From Porphyrobacter sp. SLTP (GTDB taxonomy: Bacteria > Pseudomonadota > Alphaproteobacteria > Sphingomonadales > Sphingomonadaceae), in assembly GCF_009905735.1 (NCBI RefSeq), contig NZ_JAAALE010000021.1, positions 1-49,896 on the forward strand: a stretch of 49,896 bases of DNA, given 5' to 3'. Positions 26,611 to 35,174 of this stretch are shown in pieces. A model generated the notes under the pieces. The model made no database searches. It was not told the origin of the DNA and saw nothing but the letters and a program-made list of their open reading frames with translations. The position numbers were made by a program, and so were the translations under genes. Position 1 is the first letter of the stretch. Each line of letters starts with the position of its first letter.

Positions 26611-28125
26611 ATGGTGTCGCGCCTGTTCCTGCTGCTGGCTTTGTGCCTCGGCCTTTCTGTCCCCGCTGATGCAAACTCATGGCTGCGCGCCGAAAGCGAG
26701 CATTACATCGTCCATGCGCAGATGGATGAGGGCGAATTGCGCGCCCTGATGCAGACGATCGAGGACTTCGACCGCGTTCTGAATGGACTGCTGCCGGGCG
26801 AGACATGGCATGGCCGCAAGCCCGAATTCTTCCTGACCCCCAATTCCCGCCGCATCGCGCGGGTGGTCGATTTCGGTGCGACTGCGGTGTGCGAGAACCA
26901 TGCCGAGCTCCCGGTCGCCTATGCGCTCTATGTGCCCGACGCGGCAGGGCAGCCCGATCCAGGCGAGATCTTCTACTGTCTGACGCAGTTCCACCTGGGC
27001 AATGCCTTCTTTCGGCCCAAGCCGATGTGGACATCGGCGGGCCTGTCGCATTACTTCGCCACCGCCATCCGCTCGGACAGGCCGGAAAGCGAAGGCGTCT
27101 TCGTCATCGGCCAGCCGCGCCGCCTGACACGAGTCAACGGCATCACCCACAAGGCGCTGGCCGAAGCGCTGGCCGTAAAGTTCCGCCACAGCACGGAGGA
27201 GGAATATGCCCGCTTCCTCGAAGTGAGCCGCGCGCTGGCCAGTCCGCTGCTGCTCGAACAGCGTTACGCAGGGGTGCTTGATCGCTATGTCGATGCCTAT
27301 TCGAGAGGGCGCGACATGGAGGATGCCGCACGCGAGCTGGGCGATCTCGATGCGCTGGCGCAGGAACTGGCGCGGCGGCGGGTCGTGGCGCCGGTGCGGC
27401 GAGTGAAGGTCGATCCGCCCGCAACCATCCGGGTCACAATCCGCCCGATGCACCGCGACGAGATTGACCTGATCGACCTGCGATTGGAACGCCTGCTCGA
27501 AACCCGCCTCAAATCCACCGCCAAGGAGCTGCGCGAAGTGACCGCCGACCACCCCGATAGTGCGCTGGTGTGGTACGAATATGCCGCGGCCGAGTATGCC
27601 CGCGTCCAGCACAGCGATTTCAGCGGCCGGCCGGTGTTCCGCGGCTTCGGCTTTTCCAACGGCGAGTTGATCGTCATGTCCAACCCCTATTCCGACGCCG
27701 AAGCGTGGCGCGCGGTCAATCGCGCGCTGGCAATGGACCCCGATCTGGAAAGCGCCCAGCGGCTCAAGGCCGAGATCATGCTCTCCCGACTGGTGCGAGA
27801 GGGCAACCCGGACGATCCGCCCTCTTACGATGAAGTGCGGGCGCTGCTCAAAAGGCAGGCGCGCGATCCCGAGCGTAAGCCGCTCGCCGCAGCGCTCTAT
27901 CACCAGACCTATATCGAGCAGGGCCGCACGCCGCCGGTCGCCGCGCAAAGGCAGCTCGAACGCGCATTCCTGCACAATGCCGGGGTGGGCGATTTCCGCT
28001 ATGCACAGGCGACCGCGCTGAGCCGGCGGGGGGAGAAAGGGAAGGCGCGCGGGTTGCTGATCTCGATGCTCAACGATCCGGCCTTCTCCGCCGCCGCATG
28101 GCGGGCGCTGGAGATCACGCAGTAG
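26611..28125 (+). CDS. Exported protein of unknown function with TPR-like C-terminal half
   Basis: A 504-residue protein with an N-terminal signal (VSRLFLLLALCLGLSVPADA). Residues 25-180 contain W-L-R-A-E-S-E-H-Y-I-V-H, as at the N-terminus of uncharacterised proteins with a peptidase-MA-like layout, but the expected zinc-binding HExxH is absent where I would look (WTSAGLSHYFATAIR). The region after about 330 has alpha-helical repeats (VWYEYAAAEYARV, EAWRAVNRALAMDPDLESAQRLKAEIML) resembling tetratricopeptide repeats. No family name can be given with confidence. It sits between priA and a photolyase. Confidence 0.8.
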   Translation: MVSRLFLLLALCLGLSVPADANSWLRAESEHYIVHAQMDEGELRALMQTIEDFDRVLNGLLPGETWHGRKPEFFLTPNSRRIARVVDFGATAVCENHAELPVAYALYVPDAAGQPDPGEIFYCLTQFHLGNAFFRPKPMWTSAGLSHYFATAIRSDRPESEGVFVIGQPRRLTRVNGITHKALAEALAVKFRHSTEEEYARFLEVSRALASPLLLEQRYAGVLDRYVDAYSRGRDMEDAARELGDLDALAQELARRRVVAPVRRVKVDPPATIRVTIRPMHRDEIDLIDLRLERLLETRLKSTAKELREVTADHPDSALVWYEYAAAEYARVQHSDFSGRPVFRGFGFSNGELIVMSNPYSDAEAWRAVNRALAMDPDLESAQRLKAEIMLSRLVREGNPDDPPSYDEVRALLKRQARDPERKPLAAALYHQTYIEQGRTPPVAAQRQLERAFLHNAGVGDFRYAQATALSRRGEKGKARGLLISMLNDPAFSAAAWRALEITQ

Positions 28126-28168
28126 CGCTTGCGCGAAACCAAAGCAGGTGCGGGCGCGTATCCCCTGC

Positions 28169-29731
28169 ATGACCCGCCCTATTCTCGTGCCGATCCTCGG
28201 CGACCAGCTGTCGCGCAATCTCTCCAGCCTTGACGGCCTCACGCCCGAAAACGCCGTGATCCTGATGATGGAGGTGTGGGACGAGGCGACCTATGTGAAG
28301 CACCACAAGCAGAAGATCGTGCTCATCTTTTCAGCGATGCGCCACTTCGCCGCAGAGCTTCGTGCCGAGGGCTGGTCAGTCGATTATGTCGCGCTGGATG
28401 ATGCCGCCAATATCGGCAGCTTCACTGGCGAAGTCGCCCGCGCCTGCGAGCGCCACGGCGCATCCGAAGTGCGGATCACCGAAGCGAGCGAGTGGCGCGT
28501 CCAGCAAGCAATCCTCGAATGGGAAGACCGCCTGCCCTGCCCGGTCAGCATCCTCCCCGACACCCGCTTCATTGCCACCCAGGCCGAATTCCGCGCCTTC
28601 GCTGACGGACGCAAGCACCTCACGATGGAATATTTCTATCGCGAGATGCGCCGCAAGACCGGATTGCTCATGCGCGACGACGGCAAGCCAGAGGGGGACC
28701 AGTGGAATCTCGACGCCGACAATCGCGAGCCGCCCAAGGGTGACATGAAAGCGCCCCCCGCGCCCAAGTTCGCGCCCGATACCATCACTGAGGAGGTGAT
28801 CGCGCTGGTCGGCCAGCGCTTTGCCGATCACTTCGGTGACCTCGAACCCTTCGGCTGGCCCGTTACCCGCGCCGAGGCGTTGAAAGCCGCCGAAGCCTTC
28901 TTCGCTCAGCGCCTCAACCTGTTCGGCCCCTATCAGGACGCGATGGTCCACGGGAAGGACGACCTGTATCACTCGATGCTCTCGACCAGCCTCAACATCG
29001 GGCTGCTCGATCCGCTCGAACTGTGCCGCGCCGCCGAGGCTGCCTATAAATCGGGCAAGGCTCCGTTGAACTCCGTAGAGGGCTTCATCCGCCAGATCAT
29101 CGGGTGGCGCGAATATGTGCGCGGGTTCTATTGGTACACGATGCCGGGGCTGGCAGACGCGAACGAACTCGCCGCCGACCGCCCGCTCCCCGAGTTTTTC
29201 TGGACCGGCACAACCGACATGCGCTGCCTGTCAGACTGCATCCGCACCACGCGGGAAGATGCCCATGCACATCACATCCAGCGGCTGATGGTGCTCGGCA
29301 ATTTCTGCCTGATCGCGGGGATCGACCCTAGGCAAGTGCAGGACTGGTATCTCGCGGTCTATGCCGATGCCTTCGACTGGGTCGAGCTGCCCAACGTCTC
29401 CGGCATGGTGCTCTATGCCGATGGCGGCAGACTCGCGACCAAGCCCTATGCGGCAAGCGGCAATTACATCAACAAGATGTCCGATTACTGCGGCAAGTGC
29501 CGTTACAAGGTCGCGCAGAAGATCGGGCCGAATGCTTGTCCGTTCAACCCGCTCTACTGGCACTTCATGGACCGGAACCGCAGCCGCCTTGAAAGCAATC
29601 ACCGCATCGGCCGCATCTTTGCCACCTGGGATCGGATGGGCGAGCTCAAGCAGGCGGAATATCTGCAAAGCGCCGAAAAATTCCTCGACTCTCTCGAACC
29701 CGCCCGCAAAGGCTGGGCGCGAGTTGAATAA
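28169..29731 (+). CDS. FeS-type bacterial cryptochrome/photolyase (PhrB-like)
   Basis: A 520-residue member of the FeS-BCP photolyase group. The iron-sulfur ligands Cys353, Cys441, Cys444 and Cys457 have the same spacing (88, 3, 13) as the 4Fe-4S cysteines I recall from Agrobacterium PhrB, a (6-4) photolyase. The N-terminal alpha/beta domain (ILVPILGDQLS) and the helical FAD domain (YVRGFYWYTMPGL) are visible. It would repair (6-4) photoproducts using light, with FAD and 6,7-dimethyl-8-ribityllumazine as known for PhrB. The ATG at 28169 was chosen because the first seven codons of the longer frame are not conserved-looking. Confidence 0.93.
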   Translation: MTRPILVPILGDQLSRNLSSLDGLTPENAVILMMEVWDEATYVKHHKQKIVLIFSAMRHFAAELRAEGWSVDYVALDDAANIGSFTGEVARACERHGASEVRITEASEWRVQQAILEWEDRLPCPVSILPDTRFIATQAEFRAFADGRKHLTMEYFYREMRRKTGLLMRDDGKPEGDQWNLDADNREPPKGDMKAPPAPKFAPDTITEEVIALVGQRFADHFGDLEPFGWPVTRAEALKAAEAFFAQRLNLFGPYQDAMVHGKDDLYHSMLSTSLNIGLLDPLELCRAAEAAYKSGKAPLNSVEGFIRQIIGWREYVRGFYWYTMPGLADANELAADRPLPEFFWTGTTDMRCLSDCIRTTREDAHAHHIQRLMVLGNFCLIAGIDPRQVQDWYLAVYADAFDWVELPNVSGMVLYADGGRLATKPYAASGNYINKMSDYCGKCRYKVAQKIGPNACPFNPLYWHFMDRNRSRLESNHRIGRIFATWDRMGELKQAEYLQSAEKFLDSLEPARKGWARVE

Positions 29732-29742
29732 GGGAGAGAGCC

Positions 29743-30378
29743 ATGCTGACCATCCACCACCTGCGCCTGTCGCAATCCGAACGCATCGTCTGGCTGGCCG
29801 AGGAGCTGGGGCTGGATTACGAATGCAAGCTCTACACCCGCCGCACCGATAACCGCCTCGCGCCCGATGAATACAAGGCGCTGCACCCGATGGGGATTGC
29901 CCCGGTGATCACCGATGGCGATCTGGTGCTGGGCGAAAGCGGCGCGATCATGGACTACGTCATCGCCAAGTACGCACCCGATACGGCGCTGGTGCCGGGG
30001 GTGGACCACCCCGATTTTGCCGACCACTTGTTCTACCTCCACTGGGCCAACGCGACCTTCATGACCAACGGCATGATGGCGCTGGTGGCGCAGTTCATGG
30101 GCGCCAAGGAATTGCCGCCATTCGTAGCGGACCGGGTGCATAAGGGTTGGGCCATCGTCGAGAAGCGGCTGGGCGAGGCGGACTATTTCGGCGGCTCGCA
30201 GCTGACCACCGCCGACATCATGATGGGCTTCCAGCTCACCACCAGCCGCGCGATGAGCGGGATGAGCATCGAGGGAATGCCGAACCTGCAAGCCTACCTG
30301 AAGCGTATCGGCGAGCGGCCTGCGTATCAGCGCGCGATGGCGAAATGTGAGCCGGGGATGCCGCCGAAGCTGGATTGA
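29743..30378 (+). CDS. Glutathione S-transferase family protein
   Basis: A 211-residue GST: LTIHHLRLSQSERIVWLAEELGLDYE is the thioredoxin-like N-terminus, HPMGIAPVITDGDLVLGESGAIMDYV carries the cis-Pro and the glutathione-binding ES motif. The helical C-terminal domain ends with QLTTADIMMGFQLTTSRAMSG and YLKRIGERPAYQRAM. A GGGAGAG sequence precedes the ATG. It probably conjugates glutathione to an electrophile; substrate unknown. It lies 11 bases after the photolyase. Confidence 0.92.
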   Translation: MLTIHHLRLSQSERIVWLAEELGLDYECKLYTRRTDNRLAPDEYKALHPMGIAPVITDGDLVLGESGAIMDYVIAKYAPDTALVPGVDHPDFADHLFYLHWANATFMTNGMMALVAQFMGAKELPPFVADRVHKGWAIVEKRLGEADYFGGSQLTTADIMMGFQLTTSRAMSGMSIEGMPNLQAYLKRIGERPAYQRAMAKCEPGMPPKLD

Positions 30379-30385
30379 TTCCCCT

Positions 30386-30499
30386 CGTCATTGCGAGGGC
30401 CCCGGCCTTGAGCCGGGGGACGCGGCAATCCATGGACAAACGGTGCCGCTGGCTGAACTATCGGGCAATGGATTGCCGCGCCTACGGCTCGCAATGACG
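30386..30499. repeat. CGTCATTGCGAG-type palindromic element, copy 3
   Basis: Begins CGTCATTGCGAGGGCC and ends CTCGCAATGACG, with CGGCAATCCATGG facing CCATTGCCC/ATGGATTGCCG. The left arm contains a small GC hairpin (GGCCCCGGCCTTGAGCCGGGG). It is longer (114 bases) than copies 1 and 2 and lies just after the GST gene. Confidence 0.85.
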
Positions 30500-30520
30500 A
30501 AGATAACTAAGCGCCCATCC

Positions 30521-30602
30521 CGTCACCCCAGCAAAAGCTGGGGCCTAAGGCCGCTAGGTGCAGCGCTTGCCGCCCTAGGTCCCAGCTTTCGCTGGGATGA
30601 CG
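30521..30602. repeat. CGTCACCCCAGC-type palindromic element
   Basis: CGTCACCCCAGCAAAAGCTGGG on the left faces CCCAGCTTTCGCTGGGATGACG on the right, with CCTA-type inner complementarity. Element 30386-30499 and this one are separated by about 20 bases and together fill most of the 283-base gap between GST and the following gene, so no gene is needed there. Confidence 0.85.
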
Positions 30603-30661
30603 TCGTCGGCGAAACGCAAAACTTCACGACTACCCGGCCCCCGAGCCGGGGCCCCGCTGCT

Positions 30662-31249
30662 TCATTCGCGGACCTTGTCGTTGCCGAAGAAGCCGAATTC
30701 GGTGCGATCACGCGCGGTGGCGTGAAAGACCACCATGAGCATGGTCTCCTGCGTCTTTTCGAAGGATTTGAGGGTGTCGATGGTAAGCGCGTCGATTGGC
30801 GGCGTGAAGATAATCCGGCCCTCGCCCTCGGCTTTCAGCCATGTGCCCGGCGCAACGCCGGCGTGGGCTTCCAGCGCCTCGAGGTAGGCGGCGAAAGAGC
30901 CATAGGCTTCGCGGGCGGGAAAGCCTGCCCACAACCTGCGCGCCTTCAGCTGCTCCTCGGCCTGCGCCAGAAGTTCTGGGCGCATCGCTTCGCGGACATA
31001 GGCGTTATAAGGCCCGGCAAGGTCGGGCGGATCGAACCGGACGAAATCGAAACCGGCGGCTTCGTGGATGCACGGGAAATGTTCAGCGCTCACGCCCGAG
31101 GCAGGCATGATCGTAATGTAGAAGATGTAGCTGTCCTCGTCATATTCGTACGTGAGCCCGGCTGGATCGAGCCCGCAGGCCGCGAAGGAAGCCTGGATTG
31201 CCTGCTGGCGCTGTTCGGGTGAGGGAGGATCGGCGGGAAAGTCCATCAT
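30662..31249 (-). CDS. Protein of unknown function
   Basis: A 195-residue acidic soluble protein starting at the ATG-ATG pair at 31249. It has no signal or membrane segment. Recognisable pieces are YEYDEDSYIFYITIMPASGVSAEHFPCIHEAAG near the start and EKTQETMLMVVFHATARDRTEFGFFGNDK near the end. I recognise no family. It is on the minus strand, 40 bases downstream of the ada stop in the same direction. The upstream open extension is Arg/Gly-rich and is rejected. Confidence 0.8.
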   Translation of the reverse strand: MMDFPADPPSPEQRQQAIQASFAACGLDPAGLTYEYDEDSYIFYITIMPASGVSAEHFPCIHEAAGFDFVRFDPPDLAGPYNAYVREAMRPELLAQAEEQLKARRLWAGFPAREAYGSFAAYLEALEAHAGVAPGTWLKAEGEGRIIFTPPIDALTIDTLKSFEKTQETMLMVVFHATARDRTEFGFFGNDKVRE

Positions 31250-31289
31250 TTCCAAGCTTGTGCCCCCTGTGCCCCTGATTGCCAAGCCC

Positions 31290-32333
31290 TCAAACCCCCT
31301 CCCGCCTGAGCAACTCCGCCTTGATCGCCAGCCCATAGGCATAGCCCCCGAGCGACCCATCCGCCGCGATCACGCGGTGGCAGGGGATCAGCACGGCGAC
31401 ATTGTTCGCCCCATTCGCCCCGCCGACCGCGCGGCTGGCTTTGGGGTTGCCGAGCGCTGCCGCCAACTCGCCATACGACCGCGTCTCGCCGTGGGGGATG
31501 CGGCGCAATTCTGCCCAGACGCGTTGCTGGAAGGCGGTGCCCTTCACATCGAGCGGGATCGCGGCCGAGCCCGGGCCCGGCTGCTCGACCGCCGCGACCA
31601 CCTGCGCGAACAGATCGCGGAAATCCTCACCTGCTGCGACCAGCTCCGCGCGCGGGAACCTTGCCCGCAACTCCGCCTCACCCTCTCCGAAGGCGAGACA
31701 GCACACGCCCTTTTCGGTCGCCGCAACCAGCATCGGGCCGAGCGAGGTCGCCAAAACCGCCCAATGCACCACGCGGCCCGCGCCGCCTTTGCTCCAGTCA
31801 CTCGGCGCCATGCCCAGCCTGCCTTTCGTCTCTGCGTAGAACTGTTTGGACCCGGCATATCCGGCATTTGAGAGGGCTTGGGTCACGGTTTGCCCCATGC
31901 TGAGCCCGGCGCGCACCCGCTCCTCGCGGATCGCGCGGGCAAAGGCGGCGGGTGACATGCCGACCGTGCGTTTGAACAGGCGTTGGAAATGCGTGGGGGT
32001 GTATCCGGTGAGACCGGCCAGCGCCTCCAGCGTCATCGCGCCTTCTGCGCGGATCGCGGCAATCGCGGCCAAGACGCAGGCCTCCTCGGCGCTCTGGGTC
32101 TTTGGAGAGCAGCGTTTGCAAGGCCTGAGACCCGCTTTCTCGGCATCGGCGGGGGTGGCATAGAAACGCACATTCTTGCGCAAGGGCGCCCGCGCCGGGC
32201 AGGACGGACGACAATAGATGCCGGTCGAATGGACGCCGGCGACGAAAGCTCCGTCAAACCGGCGGTCCTTGGCCAGAGCGATCTGCCAGCGCTCGTCGTC
32301 AGTAATGTTCTCATTATGTTTCACGTGAAACAT
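31290..32333 (-). CDS. ada: Bifunctional methylation-response regulator/methyltransferase Ada
   Basis: Repairs methylphosphotriesters and O6-methylguanine and activates the adaptive response. 347 residues. The N-terminal zinc domain has Cys41, Cys45, Cys72 and Cys75, the same spacing as E. coli Ada 38/42/69/72. An AraC-type helix-turn-helix follows (LAGLTGYTPTHFQRLFKRTVGMSP). The C-terminal methyltransferase has the acceptor Cys in VLIPCHRVI. The start ATG at 32333 lies inside a 20-base overlap with the preceding gene and carries a parS palindrome (MFHVKH). Confidence 0.95.
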   Translation of the reverse strand: MFHVKHNENITDDERWQIALAKDRRFDGAFVAGVHSTGIYCRPSCPARAPLRKNVRFYATPADAEKAGLRPCKRCSPKTQSAEEACVLAAIAAIRAEGAMTLEALAGLTGYTPTHFQRLFKRTVGMSPAAFARAIREERVRAGLSMGQTVTQALSNAGYAGSKQFYAETKGRLGMAPSDWSKGGAGRVVHWAVLATSLGPMLVAATEKGVCCLAFGEGEAELRARFPRAELVAAGEDFRDLFAQVVAAVEQPGPGSAAIPLDVKGTAFQQRVWAELRRIPHGETRSYGELAAALGNPKASRAVGGANGANNVAVLIPCHRVIAADGSLGGYAYGLAIKAELLRREGV

Positions 32334-32802
32334 TCCCCGTCCGTACCGCCCGCGCGGCGAAACAACCGCGCACCGCGTTATGCACATCGACTTCGACGAT
32401 CGCCGGATCGGCAAACAGGTGACAGAGACCTGTGGCTGCCTCGCCGGGCTGCGTCAGCATGGCCTCGACCATCATGCCCGCGGCGTCAAACCCCCGCAAG
32501 GAAAGGATACGCGGACCAAACACGGGCGGAACCGCGTTGCTAAAGCGGGCCGCAGTCTCCACGCCTTCGCGCACGAAGATCGCGTGGCTGGTGCGGTAAG
32601 GACCGGCACCGGCACGGCTGACGTGGTTGAGCAGCAGCACGCTTTCTCCCGGCACCGCATCCTCCAGCGTCACCCGGCACGGAAAGCCCGGATGCGCATC
32701 GACCTGCATTCGCACCACCCCGCGCTGCGCAAGCGCGGCATCGTCCAGCCCGAACAGCGGCGCGAAATCAGCCGGGTCGAGCCCTTGTATCACATAGTCC
32801 AT
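32314..32802 (-). CDS. DUF1203-family protein
   Basis: A 162-residue protein with D-Y-V-I-Q-G-L at the start, DAHPGFPCRVTLEDAVPGESVLLLNH and RTSHAIFVREG in the middle: this fits the DUF1203 family of small, uncharacterised soluble proteins. The ATG at 32802 was chosen because the upstream extension contains REP-like Arg/Gly residues and no ribosome-binding site. Its last six codons and stop overlap the beginning of ada, and the ending NVSRET is written by the parS palindrome. Confidence 0.85.
   Translation of the reverse strand: MDYVIQGLDPADFAPLFGLDDAALAQRGVVRMQVDAHPGFPCRVTLEDAVPGESVLLLNHVSRAGAGPYRTSHAIFVREGVETAARFSNAVPPVFGPRILSLRGFDAAGMMVEAMLTQPGEAATGLCHLFADPAIVEVDVHNAVRGCFAARAVRTGNVSRET
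32317..32332. other. parS: parS centromere-like site
   Basis: TGTTTCACGTGAAACA, a perfect 16-base palindrome, equals the established bacterial parS consensus bound by ParB. No second copy was found by eye in this window. It is translated in two frames within the 20-base overlap of DUF1203 (VSRET end) and ada (MFHVKH start), both on the minus strand. Confidence 0.85.
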
Positions 32803-32913
32803 GGGGTTCTCCTGGATCGCTTCCGCCAGATAGCTGCCGCCGGCCCTCGGCCGCATCCCCAAGCCTTGCGTTCAATGTCGCGCGCCGTGAAAAAATGGCT
32901 ATAGCTGCGCGCT

Positions 32914-34470
32914 ATGCTTCGCTGTCTGCTCGCCCTCGCCTTGCTCGCCCTTGCCCTGCACCAGCCTGCTGCTGCCGACCCCGGCGATGTCGATGCAGCG
33001 GCGCGCGGCGTGGTGCGGGTGGTGATCATCGGCGAGGAGAACGGCGAGCCTGTCCCGGTGAGCCACGGCACCGGCTTTGCGGTCTCGGCCACGCGGATCA
33101 TCACCAATGCCCACGTGGTGAGCGAGGCCGCGCAGGACGATACCTTGCGGATCGGAATCGTCCCGCCCGAGGGCGCAGGCGGAGCCTTTGCGCGCGTGGT
33201 TGCGATCAGTCCGCGCAATGATCTGGCGCTGCTGGAGATTGCGCCGAACAGCCTGCGCCTGCCGCCGCTGGCCCTGGCGGGCGGGGCTGGCGGGAATCTG
33301 GGTGAGGTCGCCGCAGTCGGCTATCCGATGAACGTCGATCTGGCCCAAGGGCTCGATATGGCCGACATCTTCCGCGCTCAGCCGCCGGTCAAATCCCGCG
33401 GGTTTCTGTCGGGCGAGCGGCCGTCGCGCCAGTTCGATACGATCCTCCACACCGCGCCGATTGCGCGCGGCAATTCGGGCGGGCCGCTGCTCGACCCCTG
33501 CGGGCGGGTGATCGGGGTGAACAGCTTCAGCGCGGATTCGGACAGCGGCGAGGCGGAGTTCTACTTCGCGGTATCCTTGCGCGAGTTGGTGCCGTTCCTG
33601 CGCAAGAACGGGGTCGAGCCGGTGACCAACACCCTTCCCTGCCGCTCGATCGACGAGTTGAACGCCGAGGAACGCCAACGGCTTGAGGCCGCACAATCCC
33701 TGGCCCGCGAAAAGCTGGCCGACCGCGCGGAAACCTTGCGCGAAGTGCGTGAGACCGCGCGGCTAACAGCGCAGATGGAAGTGCTCGAAGCGCGCGAGAA
33801 CCGCATGGCGCTGGCGCTGATCGCGCTGCTGGCTGCGATCGGGATCGGCTACGCCGCCGCCGTGTGGCGCGGTGATGAGGCGCGGCGCAAGCACGCCATG
33901 ATCGCAGCAGGCACAGCCGCCGCCGCGCTGGTCGTCGCGCTGCTGCTGTGGTTCACCCGCCCCGGACTCGCCGAGATCGAAGGACGGGTCGCGGCCGCCG
34001 TCGCCAAGGCGGAAGGCGGCCCGGCGAGCAATGGTCAGGTTGCGGGCGACGCAGCCGAGGGCGCCTTGATCTGCACGCTGGTGCCGGATCGCAGCCGGGT
34101 GACGGCGGCGAAGACCGATGATGTCGCCTTCAACTGGTCCGCCGATGGGTGTGTCAATGCGCGCACGCAATATGGTCTTGGCAAGGGCGGCGAATGGCAG
34201 CGGGTCTTCGCCGCGCAGGATGATGCCGCGGTCGCGGTCAACACCTATGACCCCGACACTCGCACCCTGCGCACCGACCGCTATCTGTTGGGGCAGGAGG
34301 CGCTCGCCGCCGCGCGCGAGGCCCGCGCGGCCTACGCGCCCCCCGCCTGCGGTGTGAGCGATGCGGCGCGCACTCTGGGCGAACAGCAATCGGCGCTGAT
34401 CGCCAAACTGCCCGAGCGGCCGAACGAGCGGCTGGTCTATTCCTGTACCGCCAAGACAGGCGCGAAGTGA
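32914..34470 (+). CDS. S1 trypsin-like serine protease with coiled coil and two transmembrane segments
   Basis: A 518-residue protein with a signal peptide (residues 1-21), then a trypsin-like domain with His67 (TNAHVV), Asp103 (RNDLALL) and Ser188 (GNSGGP). Two additional cysteines, DPCGR and LPCRS, lie nearby. A charged heptad-like coiled coil (about 249-297) leads to two hydrophobic segments (298-317 and 328-348) and a C-terminal part of about 170 residues with four cysteines. That makes an unusual layout: periplasmic protease, membrane hairpin, periplasmic tail. The stop overlaps the next gene's start as GTGA. The domain order suggests a membrane-anchored quality-control or signalling protease; substrate unknown. 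Confidence 0.9.
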   Translation: MLRCLLALALLALALHQPAAADPGDVDAAARGVVRVVIIGEENGEPVPVSHGTGFAVSATRIITNAHVVSEAAQDDTLRIGIVPPEGAGGAFARVVAISPRNDLALLEIAPNSLRLPPLALAGGAGGNLGEVAAVGYPMNVDLAQGLDMADIFRAQPPVKSRGFLSGERPSRQFDTILHTAPIARGNSGGPLLDPCGRVIGVNSFSADSDSGEAEFYFAVSLRELVPFLRKNGVEPVTNTLPCRSIDELNAEERQRLEAAQSLAREKLADRAETLREVRETARLTAQMEVLEARENRMALALIALLAAIGIGYAAAVWRGDEARRKHAMIAAGTAAAALVVALLLWFTRPGLAEIEGRVAAAVAKAEGGPASNGQVAGDAAEGALICTLVPDRSRVTAAKTDDVAFNWSADGCVNARTQYGLGKGGEWQRVFAAQDDAAVAVNTYDPDTRTLRTDRYLLGQEALAAAREARAAYAPPACGVSDAARTLGEQQSALIAKLPERPNERLVYSCTAKTGAK

Positions 34471-35003
34471 ACCGCCGAAGGAAGTGGCTCTTGCTGATCG
34501 CGGGCGCGATTGTTTTGCTGGTGGGCGGGCGCATGGGGCTGCGCTATCGCGACTGGCACCTGTCCGAAGCGGCGCGAGCGGACGTCGCGCAATTGCAGAC
34601 TCTCGCCACGTCGGCCTGCCGCTGCACGCGCGAAAAGGGGGAAGCGAGCGAGGCAACGTGCTGGAGTGAATACCGGGCCGCCATTGCAGATCGCAACGTG
34701 AGTAGCTTCGCAACCGCCTGCTTTCCCATCTCCACTGAACTCGATTGCATCGCCACTCATGCGGGCGACGAATGCATCGTCACCAGCTATGGCAACGGCA
34801 TCTGCACAGAAGACGAAGCGCAGGCTGTCGAAGCTGCCTATAGCGCTGCATGGAATGCTGAGGGCGATCCTGACACCCTCGACGAAGCCGCCCGGCAGCG
34901 TGCCAACCTAAGGGCAAATGCCGCTCTCGAGGCCATTCTCGACCGGATCAAGCGTGGCGAGACAGTCATGGCAAGCGGGCGATCGGGAGGCTGCGCGGGA
35001 TAG
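34467..35003 (+). CDS. Membrane-anchored Cys-rich protein of unknown function, coupled to the S1 protease
   Basis: A 178-residue protein starting at a GTG (34467) that overlaps the protease stop. One N-terminal transmembrane anchor (WLLLIAGAIVLLVGG) is followed by a soluble part with eight cysteines, including ACRC, ATCW, ACFP, LDCI, ECIV, ICTE and GGCAG. In the periplasm they would likely pair as disulfides. A central helix is followed by a repetitive acidic/Ala stretch. I recognise no family. Coupled translation suggests a partner or substrate of the protease. Confidence 0.8.
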   Translation: MNRRRKWLLLIAGAIVLLVGGRMGLRYRDWHLSEAARADVAQLQTLATSACRCTREKGEASEATCWSEYRAAIADRNVSSFATACFPISTELDCIATHAGDECIVTSYGNGICTEDEAQAVEAAYSAAWNAEGDPDTLDEAARQRANLRANAALEAILDRIKRGETVMASGRSGGCAG

Positions 35004-35174
35004 TCCTCGTCGCCCCATCGCTTCGCACCTGCACAATTCACACCCCTCCCGGCTTGCACCATCGGGAATCAATTGCTAGGCGCGCGCCAACCTTGAGGGC
35101 AGCCCTTGCGCACGCCCCGTTCCCAAGGCCCAAGCAAATTACCCTTTTGAAGCTTCCGAGAGGATTGCACGCGC

